From positions 186,001-250,000 of the forward strand of contig JAEUSY010000041.1 of the NCBI GenBank assembly GCA_016788295.1: 64,000 nt of DNA, written 5' to 3'. This stretch comes from Flavobacteriales bacterium. GTDB taxonomy: Bacteria > Bacteroidota > Bacteroidia > Flavobacteriales_F > PHOS-HE28. The notes below the pieces were generated by a model. That model had not been told where the DNA came from. It made no database searches and saw only the letters and a program-made list of their open reading frames with translations. A program made the translations under genes and the position numbers. Of this stretch, positions 17,286 through 25,587 are shown one piece after another (within the stretch, counting starts at the first letter, position 1; the number at the start of each line of letters is the position of its first letter).

Positions 17286-19925
17286 ATGCGCTTTACGTAC
17301 ACACTCTTCGCACTCGCCTGGGCCCTAGTTGTCCATGCGCAACAGGTTGTTCCTTGCACTGCGCAAGGCAGCGCCACTCCTTCCATGATCGCACGCGCAT
17401 TGGCGCCGGACACGCCGCGCGGTGGTGACGAAGTGCGGACGATCAAGATCAAGGTGGTCGTAGGTGCCGCGCCCACCGAGAGCGGGGAACCGTTCCTTTC
17501 CGTACCGCTCACCAAGGTACAGCGTGATATCGACTTCACCAACGATGCCTTCGCGCGCAGCAACGTCGGGATCCAGGTGCAGTTGTGCGGTCCCATCAGC
17601 GTGGTCACGGATTTCGCGCTCTACAGCATGAACAACATATCGCCTGCAGCGATCGCACCGCACCGGGTGCCCGGTTACATCACCGTGTTCTACACCTCTT
17701 ACTTGGTCGGTGGGTTGGGCGGTACTTGGCTGGGTGATCAAGTGTTCATCTCCGGTGCGGGCCCGGCCAATACCCTGGCCCACGAGATCGGCCACCTGCT
17801 CGGACTTTCGCATACGCACGACGGCGCCATCGAACCCGAACTGGTGGACGGCTCCAATTGCGCCGTCGGTGGAGACATGCTGTGCGACACACCCGCCGAC
17901 CCGAACCTGAGCACACCCGGTTATGTGTTGGCGCCGTGCCAATATGTGGGCACCGTGACCGATGCCAATGGCGATCTGTACGCACCGTTGCTCAACAACG
18001 TAATGAGCTACACACCTTGCCGTGCCGATTCGCTCACACCGCAACAAGGAGCGGTGATGCGATACATGTTGGACGAAGTGCTCCTGCACCTGCGCCGCAC
18101 CGACCAGCCCATCACCATCGAGCCATTCGACGTGCTCCAGTGCGCGAACGCGGACCCCATCACGCTCTCCGCCACGCCGTCGCCCGGCACGTTCGCGGGC
18201 GCCTATGTGCAAGGGAATACGCTGGTGAACTTCCCCAATCCGCCGGGCACAACCTATGTGACCTACGTACCTACCACACCGCCGGAGCAACCAACGGAGT
18301 TCATCGATCAGTACCTGGTGCGCAACATTCCGTGGGCCATCGCGCATACGGCCGTCAGCACCGATAGCGTGTGGCAGAGCTTCCAGGCCCGCATCGATGC
18401 GTCCATCACGCGGTTGGAGTTCATGACCCACGCGAACACGCCGACCACCGTGCGCATGCGGCTGTACGCAGGTGTAGGTCCGCAAGGCGCGCTGCTCCAC
18501 GATACCACGGCACTTCTAGGAACGGACACGAATTGGGTTTCCTTCCACCTGCCTGCGGGTATCGATGGTGTGATGTTCAACAGCTACACCGCCTTGCTCA
18601 CGTCCGGAACACCCTTCGACGTGATGACGCCAGTGGGCAATTCCTATGATCCCGGCAGCAGCAACCTGCCCCTAGGCGAGTTGCAGTTCCGGGAGTGGGT
18701 GTACGCACTGCCACCGTGCCAAGAGACGAGTCGCTACTACGCGCTCTACCAAGTGCCGCCACGCCCGATCCTTAACCTGCCGGAGTCCTACTGCCACTCC
18801 GATGCAACACCGACCAACCTGGTGGTGGACACCTTGCACCTCACCAGCAGCGTGTTGCTGCTCGATGGGGAGACGGCCGGGACCTTCTCGCCCGCCGCGC
18901 TCTCAACCGGCGACCACCTCGTGCAACACATCTACACGCTCGATGGCTGCACCGACACACTGGAGCAAGTGCTGAACGTGGTGCCACCGCCCGACTTCGT
19001 TTTCCCGGACCTGCTGCCGCCCCTGTGCATCGAGGACGCCGCGTTCCCGCTCACCGCCGAACCGGCAGGCGGCAGTTTCCGCATCAACGGTGAACCGGCC
19101 GAACTCTTCGACCCCGCGATGCTCGGGGCGGGCACGCACACGGTGGACTACCTGTACACCGCGCAGCTGGACTCCTTGTCCTTCTACGATCAATTCTGCT
19201 GCTACACAGGTTTGCCCACCTATACACCGCTGCCGCCTGATTCAACCACCTGGCAAAGCTTCACCGCCGAACAGAGCGGCACCTTGCTCAACATCGGTCT
19301 AGGTCTCAGCTTGAACAGCGCACAACGCACCTTCGAGGTGGCCATCCGCGAAGGACAAGGCTTGGCGGGACCTGTATTGTGGAGTGATACACGCACGGTG
19401 ACCGAGGGCTACAACAGCTTCTTCAACAACACTGGCCTCACGGTGCAAGCGGGCACCACCTACACCTTCTCGCTCCGCTACCAGGCTGATGGTTCCCAGT
19501 TCCCCGTTTCGCTCTTCGTGTTCACCGGCGATGGGTTCCCCACCGGAACCGCGCACGTGCCCGGCAGCAGCAGCGCCATCGATCACTACTTCCGCGAGCG
19601 CATCGCACAGGTGCAGCGCTGCACGGACAGCACCAGCTTCACAGTGTCGGTAGAAGTGTGTACCGGAGTAACTGAGGACAACATGCCAGCCGTTCGTGTT
19701 GCACCGAATCCCTTCCGCGACCAACTGGTGATCGAACCGACAGGCGATCGAATGCGCTATGCATTGCATGCCGCTGACGGCTGGACAGTGCTCGAAGGCG
19801 ACAACTTGCAGGGCGGACGGATCGTACTGGCCACCGGCACTCTCCGGGCGGGCTTGTACCAGTTACTCATCCAGGCCGATGAGCTACAGACCACTCAGGT
19901 GGTGCGCGTGATCAAGGTGGAATAG
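17286..19925 (+). CDS. M43-like (pappalysin/cytophagalysin) zinc metalloprotease with T9SS type A domain
   Basis: 879 residues with signal peptide 'MRFTYTLFALAWALVVHAQ'. The catalytic domain covers about 50-270. It has the metzincin zinc motif 'HEIGHLLGLSH' starting at residue 166 (three His ligands and the catalytic Glu) and a Met-turn 'NVMSY' near 239. Downstream are two similar beta-sandwich segments (about 350-480 and 650-770), each opening with 'WQSF' and containing a strand/loop set such as 'GTTYTFSLRYQADG'. Ig-like linkers lie between. The C-terminus has 'RVAPNPFRDQLVIEP' and a final beta strand typical of type A sorting. It is a secreted endopeptidase; the substrate is unknown. Confidence 0.9.
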   Translation: MRFTYTLFALAWALVVHAQQVVPCTAQGSATPSMIARALAPDTPRGGDEVRTIKIKVVVGAAPTESGEPFLSVPLTKVQRDIDFTNDAFARSNVGIQVQLCGPISVVTDFALYSMNNISPAAIAPHRVPGYITVFYTSYLVGGLGGTWLGDQVFISGAGPANTLAHEIGHLLGLSHTHDGAIEPELVDGSNCAVGGDMLCDTPADPNLSTPGYVLAPCQYVGTVTDANGDLYAPLLNNVMSYTPCRADSLTPQQGAVMRYMLDEVLLHLRRTDQPITIEPFDVLQCANADPITLSATPSPGTFAGAYVQGNTLVNFPNPPGTTYVTYVPTTPPEQPTEFIDQYLVRNIPWAIAHTAVSTDSVWQSFQARIDASITRLEFMTHANTPTTVRMRLYAGVGPQGALLHDTTALLGTDTNWVSFHLPAGIDGVMFNSYTALLTSGTPFDVMTPVGNSYDPGSSNLPLGELQFREWVYALPPCQETSRYYALYQVPPRPILNLPESYCHSDATPTNLVVDTLHLTSSVLLLDGETAGTFSPAALSTGDHLVQHIYTLDGCTDTLEQVLNVVPPPDFVFPDLLPPLCIEDAAFPLTAEPAGGSFRINGEPAELFDPAMLGAGTHTVDYLYTAQLDSLSFYDQFCCYTGLPTYTPLPPDSTTWQSFTAEQSGTLLNIGLGLSLNSAQRTFEVAIREGQGLAGPVLWSDTRTVTEGYNSFFNNTGLTVQAGTTYTFSLRYQADGSQFPVSLFVFTGDGFPTGTAHVPGSSSAIDHYFRERIAQVQRCTDSTSFTVSVEVCTGVTEDNMPAVRVAPNPFRDQLVIEPTGDRMRYALHAADGWTVLEGDNLQGGRIVLATGTLRAGLYQLLIQADELQTTQVVRVIKVE

Positions 19926-20037
19926 GTAACGCACCTGATCATCATACGTTGGTGTCCCTTCTTGATGGGTGAAGTAACGATGTGCTATTGCTGGGTGCTT
20001 TGCCCCGGCCATTGACAGAGATAGGAAGACATGCGCT

Positions 20038-20382
20038 TCACCCCCACCATACCGCATACCCCTTCCGGCGCAGTTCCAAGGCCAGACCCTCCTCCACTTC
20101 CAACGCCTCGGCGCGGGTAAGCGGACCGATGTTCTGGTAAAGACTGGGACGTAGGTATCGCCCGTACTTGCGGACGATGTCGCTGCTAAGCTTGAGCCCC
20201 TTTGCGGAACGTGCGCCGCTCTTGTGCTGGGCCAGGCGTTCCTGCGGGGTCTTGGCCGTTTGCCCAACGTACAGGCATTCCAGTACACCGTTGTACTGCG
20301 GGTTGGCCTCGCGGAAGCGGCGGTCCTCGGTGAAGACCTTCCGGCTCAGCTCGATAACGTACACGGTGTATGCTGTGGACAT
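20038..20382 (-). CDS. GIY-YIG nuclease superfamily protein
   Basis: 114 residues from the ATG at 20382. The start 'YTVYVIELS' plus 'ECLYVGQTAKTPQERLAQH' give the two strands and the helix Arg region of a GIY-YIG fold, with the family variant 'VYVI...LYVG'. 'RAEALEVEEGLALELRRKGY' supplies the later helix with the metal-binding Glu candidate. Stand-alone domains of this kind occur widely; some are nucleases and many are uncharacterised. No partner methylase, transposase or intron is nearby. Confidence 0.75.
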   Translation of the reverse strand: MSTAYTVYVIELSRKVFTEDRRFREANPQYNGVLECLYVGQTAKTPQERLAQHKSGARSAKGLKLSSDIVRKYGRYLRPSLYQNIGPLTRAEALEVEEGLALELRRKGYAVWWG

Positions 20383-20462
20383 TGCGGATGCAAAGGTGCG
20401 CATGCCGAGACGCGGTCAATGGGCAGGATCGTGTGACAAAAAAGAAGTCGACCACGGATCTC

Positions 20463-20470
20463 AACCTTTG
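20463..20470 (+). promoter_or_regulatory. -7-like element AACCTTTG
   Basis: One mismatch to TAnnTTTG, 23 nt before the ATG at 20494, the same distance as at other exported-protein genes here. Confidence 0.35.
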
Positions 20471-20493
20471 GCTACTTAAGCGGTCAAAGATCC

Positions 20494-21717
20494 ATGCGCC
20501 TCACTTCCATCGCCTTCGGTATCGGTCTCGTGCTCGGAGTTCATGCACAGTCGCCCGTGATCACATCATGGATCATCAACCCCGGCAACGAGACCGGCTA
20601 TGGCGGCATTGCCACCAACGTGATCAGCGTACACTACACCACCAACGATGTGTACGTGACCAGCACCTGCATACCGGGCTACGACATCGGCCCATGGACC
20701 GCCAACCCCAACCTACCGGCCAACCAGGACTTCTGCTTCCGCATTACCCGCAACCCTGCGCCCAACACTGGCACGCTGGTGAACACACCACTGGGGCACA
20801 TCGGGGTGTGGCGCAACGGCGTCAGCATCTTCAACGCCAAGGACGGCATGAGCTACAACAACCAAGGCATCTGGAACCGAGACGCATTGGTGTGGGAGGG
20901 TATCAGCTTCGATGCCTGCCTGGGCCACCCTGCGGGAAACGGCGAGTACCATCACCACGTGAGCCCCAACTGCCTCTACGACCATCTGAACGACGAGCAG
21001 CACAGCGACCTCATCGGCTATGCGTTCGATGGCTACCCCATCTATGGCGCGCATGGCCATGCGAACCCGGACGGCAGCGTTGGCATCATCCGCATGCGTA
21101 GCAGCTACCAGTTGCGCAGTATCACCGACCGCACCACACTGCCCAACGGCACAGCGCTGCAGGCCTCGCAATACGGACCCGCCATTGGCGGCCAATACCC
21201 GCTGGGGGCATTCCTGGAGGACTACACCTACGTTGCGGGCAGCGGTGACCTGGACGTGCACAACGGCCGTTTTTGCATTACGCCGGAATACCCTGCTGGC
21301 ACCTATGCCTACTTCGTAACGCTGAACGACCAGTACCAGCCGGCCTTCCCTTATGTTCTGGGTCCGCAGTACTACGGCACCGTGCAACCCGGCAACACGG
21401 GTCCTGCGGGCGGGCACAACACCATACCGGGCACGGCCGTGCTATACACCGCTGGCGTCACAGGCCTGGCAGCCACCCTGCTGCCAGCTGAAGCGCTGTA
21501 CCCCAATCCCACCCTGGACCGCGTGCAGCTCACCGCACAACAGCCTTTGCACGTGGTGCGCCTTTTGGATGCCACCGGACGTTGCGCACAGCAGTTCGAT
21601 GCCAATGGCGCCACCCAACTGGTGCTGAACATGGGCACACTTCCCGCTGGCCTGTATACCGTGGAGGCTCAGTTGGCCGATGGCCTGGTGAGGACGGGAA
21701 GGGTTGTCAAGCAGTAG
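20494..21717 (+). CDS. YHYH-domain secreted protein with T9SS type A domain
   Basis: 407 residues with signal peptide 'MRLTSIAFGIGLVLGVHAQ'. The YHYH domain (about 60-290) is shown by 'GNGEYHHHVSPNCLYD', 'IGYAFDGYPIYGAHG' and 'LGAFLEDYTYV'. The family's signature motif here reads YHHH rather than YHYH. The domain is found in secreted bacterial proteins and its biochemical role is not established; the clustered His/Tyr suggest metal binding (inference). The last 75 residues are a type A sorting domain ('ALYPNPTLDRVQL', 'LLDATGRCAQQF', 'LPAGLYTVEAQL'). A strong hairpin lies downstream. Confidence 0.88.
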   Translation: MRLTSIAFGIGLVLGVHAQSPVITSWIINPGNETGYGGIATNVISVHYTTNDVYVTSTCIPGYDIGPWTANPNLPANQDFCFRITRNPAPNTGTLVNTPLGHIGVWRNGVSIFNAKDGMSYNNQGIWNRDALVWEGISFDACLGHPAGNGEYHHHVSPNCLYDHLNDEQHSDLIGYAFDGYPIYGAHGHANPDGSVGIIRMRSSYQLRSITDRTTLPNGTALQASQYGPAIGGQYPLGAFLEDYTYVAGSGDLDVHNGRFCITPEYPAGTYAYFVTLNDQYQPAFPYVLGPQYYGTVQPGNTGPAGGHNTIPGTAVLYTAGVTGLAATLLPAEALYPNPTLDRVQLTAQQPLHVVRLLDATGRCAQQFDANGATQLVLNMGTLPAGLYTVEAQLADGLVRTGRVVKQ

Positions 21718-21822
21718 AGGCAGCTGTTGGTGGCGCCATCAAAGCAGGAGCTGCCGCAGGTAGAACTGCTTGTCGGGAGTGTTGATCTGACCGGACATGA
21801 ACCGGGCTTCCCGACCAGAAAT

Positions 21823-21854
21823 GGAACAGGGTCTTCCGCAGAAGACCCTGTTCC
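21823..21854. terminator. Bidirectional hairpin terminator, 14-bp perfect stem
   Basis: Arms 21823-21836 and 21841-21854 (GGAACAGGGTCTTC and its complement) pair perfectly around a CGCA loop. It lies between two convergent genes. A long U-tract is lacking, so termination efficiency is uncertain. Confidence 0.7.
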
Positions 21855-21889
21855 TTCGAATGCCTGATATGCAGCGGGCTGGCGTTCGC

Positions 21890-22660
21890 CTACTGCTTCA
21901 CAACGGTGGCTTTCTGCACACCCTGTTCGGTGCGGCACCAGAGCTGGTAGATACCTGCGGGCAAGGCGCCCAGGTCCAGTGTGTGCACAAGGCCTCGTGC
22001 GGCACCGGCTTGGTCCACCACTAAACGGCCATCAGCGCTGAACACCGAGAGCTGTTGTATGGTGCTAGCAGCAGTGATGGTGAGCACATCGTTCACCGGG
22101 TTGGGAGCCAGTTGCAGCAAGGTGGGCACAGTGCGCTCAGCCACACTGCTGGTGGATTCCACGGACAGCGTGAAGTCGTTGAAGTTGCCGTACTGGTAGG
22201 CGCCGCAGGCCCCGTAGCCGTTGGTGTTGGTTTCCAGGAAACCATCGCTGCCCCAGGGTGCCACCACGCGCATGCGGTAGTTGCCTGAAACGGTGTTCAT
22301 CGGCACCGTAATGGTGAAGTCGTAGGTGTACGTAGGGTCGCCGCCCACGTACTGGTAGTAGAGGTTCTCATCGTCAGAGAACTCCTGGTCGTTGTTCAGG
22401 TCCACCCACACGGCGCAGCCGGTCCAAGTGCCGCTGGTGACCGACATGCTTGTGGGCACACCCGCCTGAACGTTGGCGGTTAGTGCGGTGTGATCGCTGG
22501 TAAAGCAGTTGAAGTCGGTGGCCCAGTTGATACCGTTTATCACCACGGCTTGGTTCTGCCAGTTGGTGCATCCGAACTGGAAGGTGGGTGCGCAATACTG
22601 CGCCTGTGTCGAAAGGGAGAAGATGAGCGCTGTAGCGAAAGGGAGGTAGTGTTTCATCAT
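21890..22660 (-). CDS. GEVED-domain secreted protein with T9SS type A domain
   Basis: 256 residues from 22660 (an adjacent ATG at 22657 is equally possible). The signal peptide is 'MKHYLPFATALIFSLSTQAQ'. The central domain (about 25-165) matches GEVED: 'GCAVWVDLNNDQEFSDDENL' followed by 'VSGNYRMRVVAPWG', a beta-sandwich often found beside secreted peptidases. The type A sorting domain follows ('QLAPNPVNDVLTI', 'VFSADGRLVVDQ', 'LPAGIYQLWCRT', 'ATVVKQ'). The protein is little more than one binding-type domain plus a sorting tail. No obvious promoter is seen. Confidence 0.87.
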   Translation of the reverse strand: MMKHYLPFATALIFSLSTQAQYCAPTFQFGCTNWQNQAVVINGINWATDFNCFTSDHTALTANVQAGVPTSMSVTSGTWTGCAVWVDLNNDQEFSDDENLYYQYVGGDPTYTYDFTITVPMNTVSGNYRMRVVAPWGSDGFLETNTNGYGACGAYQYGNFNDFTLSVESTSSVAERTVPTLLQLAPNPVNDVLTITAASTIQQLSVFSADGRLVVDQAGAARGLVHTLDLGALPAGIYQLWCRTEQGVQKATVVKQ

Positions 22661-22775
22661 GTATTGATGTTTGGGTCGATGGATCGTCCATCGCATTCAA
22701 ATCTTACAAAACGCTCGTCACTGACCAAATGGGAGCCGAGGCAAGTGCTGTTGTTGGAGAATGCCTTTACCGGTA

Positions 22776-23342
22776 ATGGACAGGGATGAACGTGCCGTGC
22801 ACCGCGGGGTGCTCTATGGATCGAGCATGGGCGGCGACGTTGCCATGGCGTTTCTGGAGCAATGGCCCGAACGTGTGACGGTCCTGATCCTCAGCACCAC
22901 CAGCGCAAATGCCGACACGTCCGAAGGCCGGTAATCGGGCAGGAACACCGCACAGAAAGCGTTGGAGAAAAGCGTGGACGTGATCGCAAGGGCCATGGGA
23001 CCACTGCTGCTCAGCGAATACAGCAAGCGCATGTACACGGAACTGGTGGCGCACATAGAGGCCATGATCGCGCGGCAACGTCCCGAGGCCTCGGCTGCCG
23101 CCGCGCTGGCCATGAGCGAACTCCCGGACCGGCACCATGTATTGCGCGCATTCACTGTGCCCGCATTGGTGATCACCGACGATGATGATGCGTTGATGAC
23201 CCTACCCACCACCGAAGCCATGGCCGATGCCCTGCCGAACGGACTGGTGGTGCTATTGGAGCATGCAGGACAACTGAGCAACATGAAGGCCACCGAGGTA
23301 TTCAACGGCACGGTGCGCGGGTTGGTCGAAAAGCTTCAGTGA
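22776..23342 (+). pseudogene. Broken alpha/beta hydrolase (5' truncated, in-frame TAA)
   Basis: One frame encodes two parts of a single alpha/beta hydrolase, split by a TAA at 22932-22934. The first part (from an ATG at 22776) has the nucleophile elbow 'LYGSSMGGDVAMAF'. The second continues after 'SGRNTAQKAL' and contains the Asp region 'VPALVITDDDD' and the His region 'LLEHAGQLSNM'. All three triad residues are therefore recognisable. Only about 14 residues precede the elbow where intact family members have roughly 80-90, so the N-terminal sheet, including the oxyanion region, is missing. This indicates a decayed gene. A shorter product starting at a TTG (22962) would lack the nucleophile. 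Confidence 0.75.
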
Positions 23343-23391
23343 GCAGAGTGCTGGAAGCACGTAGAGGGCCACCTACACATTCCCTGCGGTC

Positions 23392-23399
23392 TATCTTCA
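23392..23399 (+). promoter_or_regulatory. Possible -7-like element TATCTTCA
   Basis: TAnnTT match with A at position 8, 21 nt before the ATG at 23421. Confidence 0.3.
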
Positions 23400-23420
23400 C
23401 GCTCCCCTACGGCATATCCC

Positions 23421-25487
23421 ATGCAACACAGCTACAAAACCCTACTGGCCACTGGCCTGTTCACGGCGCTCGCATTCAACGCTCAGGCACAATGCCCCGC
23501 CGGTGAAGTGAGCGTGCAGATCAACGTGCTCACTGACGACTATGGCAATGAGACCTACTGGCAGTTGGTGCCATCTGGTAACGCTTGCGGCACCGGCACC
23601 ATTTTTTCCGGCGGCAATCCGGCCTTGAACTGCAGTTCTGGCGGCACGCAGACCTCTCCGCCCGGAGGCTATGGCAACAATACCACCATTCCCACCGGTC
23701 CGTGGTGCCTTACCCAGGGCGCTGCGCTCGACATCATCTCCATTGATAGTTACGGCGATGGACAGGCCACCTTCCAAGTGTTCGTTGAAGGCGGTGTGGT
23801 GGGCACCTTCAACGCAGCCGGCGGACTGCATGTATGGACCTTCACCGCACTTCCGCCGCAGGAATACGACCTGGGGGTTTCCAAGCTGACCACTTCCATC
23901 TACAATGAAGTGGGTGCATCGTTGTCAGTGCGCGGAACGCTCTTCAACTACGGCTCGGCCACGGTGGATAACTACACCTTGAACTACCGCATCGATGGTG
24001 GTGCCACCGTAAGCGAGAACATCACTGGCGCAGGGTTGGTGAGCGGTGCATCGCGCTCCTTCGTGCATGCTGTTCCCTGGACACCCGGCACGGAAGGCAA
24101 TGTATTGCTCGAGGTATGGGCCAGCGACCTGAACGGCCAGGCGGACCAGGCACCGGCCAATGATGTGCGCACTGCGCAGTTGGTGGTGAACCCGGCCATC
24201 CCCGATATCATGGACCAATATCTCGATGCACCGCCCACACTGACGCTGGTAGCCGATGACGACGAGGACCTGCTTGTGCCGCGCGACCTCGACTTCCACC
24301 CTGACCGCACACGCAACGAGCTTTGGGTGATCAACAAGGACGTGGCGCAGAGCGGTGGCAGCACGGTGCGCTTCTTCAACCCAGGCGAACCCGGAATGGA
24401 CTTCCTGTGGCAGCGCGACCCCAACGCATGGCACTTCATGAGCCTGCCAACCGCCATCGCCATGGGCGACAACGGCAACTTCTCCACCAGCCCCGGCGTG
24501 TATGACGCCAATCACAACGGTGGCGCACCATTCACCGGTCCCACGTTATGGAGCGCCGACCCGGCGATCTATGCCCAACCGCTGTTCGGTCCGCTGGGCA
24601 GCCACTTGGACATGCTGCACGTGAACCCCAACAGCCAGGGCATTGCGCACGAGCAATGGAACCGTTACTGGGTCGTGGACGGCTACGTTGGCGACATCGT
24701 GATGAACGACTTCCGCGAGGACCATACGCCCGGCATGGACTACCACGGTGATGCACTGATCCGCCGTTATGCCGACTTCACCATTACCCGCGACCCCAAC
24801 GACCATGTGGTGAGCCACAACGTGTTCGACAAGGCGACCGGCTGGCTGTACGTGGTGGACCACGGCGGGCAGCGCGTAATGCGCATGGACACGCGCACCG
24901 GCACGGTGGGTGGCACGCCCACTTTGGGCCCTTGGGAGAGCTATGTGGAATACGCCATGGTGACGGGCTACACCTGGGAGGCCATCATCACTGAAGGATT
25001 GGTGCAGCCGGCGGGCATCGACATTGTTGGCGACCATCTGCTGGTGAGCGACCATGCCACGGGCGACATCGTGATCTACGACAAAAGCGGCGCCAACGTG
25101 GTGGAACTTGGGCGCATCAACACCGGAGCGGCAGGCATCATGGGCATCAAGGTGGGTCCCGATGGCCGTATCTGGTATGTGAACGCCACCACCCACGCTC
25201 TGGTGCGGATCGATCCCGCGTTGAACGTGGGCCTTTCAGAAGAGCCCACTGCCAGCACCATGCGCCTGCACCCCAATCCGGCCAATGACCGGGTGTACAT
25301 CACCTTTACCGCTGCAACCACCAGCGGCGCACACATGGTTCAGGTGATGGACGCTGCAGGACGCATCTGCCTGCAACAGTCCGCGAACGACCTGCGCCAG
25401 GGCATCGATGTTGCGGCATTGGCCAATGGCACTTATGTGCTACGGGTCGATGGTGGCGAAGCACAGCGCTTCACCATTTCGCACTGA
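23421..25487 (+). CDS. Large T9SS type A secreted protein with CARDB-like and beta-propeller-like regions
   Basis: 688 residues with signal peptide 'MQHSYKTLLATGLFTALAFN' ending near 'AQAQ'. Residues about 30-150 are Gly/Cys-rich, including 'ISIDSYGDGQATFQVFV', a type of segment seen in Bacteroidota secreted proteins. About 155-265 look like a CARDB/Ig-type sandwich ('SLSVRGTLFNYGSATVDNY'). About 275-600 are NHL/six-bladed-propeller-like ('RDLDFHPDRTRNELWVINKD', 'GWLYVVDHGGQRVMRMD', 'IDIVGDHLLVSDHATGDI'). The type A tail has 'MRLHPNPANDRVYI' and 'LANGTYVLRVDGG'. The ligand or activity is unknown. A terminator follows. Confidence 0.82.
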   Translation: MQHSYKTLLATGLFTALAFNAQAQCPAGEVSVQINVLTDDYGNETYWQLVPSGNACGTGTIFSGGNPALNCSSGGTQTSPPGGYGNNTTIPTGPWCLTQGAALDIISIDSYGDGQATFQVFVEGGVVGTFNAAGGLHVWTFTALPPQEYDLGVSKLTTSIYNEVGASLSVRGTLFNYGSATVDNYTLNYRIDGGATVSENITGAGLVSGASRSFVHAVPWTPGTEGNVLLEVWASDLNGQADQAPANDVRTAQLVVNPAIPDIMDQYLDAPPTLTLVADDDEDLLVPRDLDFHPDRTRNELWVINKDVAQSGGSTVRFFNPGEPGMDFLWQRDPNAWHFMSLPTAIAMGDNGNFSTSPGVYDANHNGGAPFTGPTLWSADPAIYAQPLFGPLGSHLDMLHVNPNSQGIAHEQWNRYWVVDGYVGDIVMNDFREDHTPGMDYHGDALIRRYADFTITRDPNDHVVSHNVFDKATGWLYVVDHGGQRVMRMDTRTGTVGGTPTLGPWESYVEYAMVTGYTWEAIITEGLVQPAGIDIVGDHLLVSDHATGDIVIYDKSGANVVELGRINTGAAGIMGIKVGPDGRIWYVNATTHALVRIDPALNVGLSEEPTASTMRLHPNPANDRVYITFTAATTSGAHMVQVMDAAGRICLQQSANDLRQGIDVAALANGTYVLRVDGGEAQRFTISH

Positions 25488-25502
25488 CCATTACCATGAA
25501 CG

Positions 25503-25544
25503 AAGCGGGTGGTGCACGTATGGTGCGCCACCCGCTTGCTTTTT
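25503..25544 (+). terminator. Intrinsic terminator
   Basis: A 10-bp perfect stem AAGCGGGTGG / CCACCCGCTT (25503-25512 and 25528-25537) encloses an inner GCAC/GTGC stem and is followed by GCTTTTTC. It ends the preceding T9SS gene. Confidence 0.8.
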
Positions 25545-25575
25545 CGGCGCATTCGTTTCTCATATTGAACGTCAT

Positions 25576-25583
25576 TTCCTTTG
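25576..25583 (+). promoter_or_regulatory. Possible -7-like element TTCCTTTG
   Basis: One mismatch to TAnnTTTG, 4 nt before the ATG at 25588. Confidence 0.3.
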
Positions 25584-25587
25584 CACC

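Noticed and set aside
22932..22934. Recoding or selenocysteine at the in-frame stop of the hydrolase relic
   Set aside because: The codon is TAA, not TGA, no stimulatory structure is apparent, and the gene also lacks its N-terminal part.
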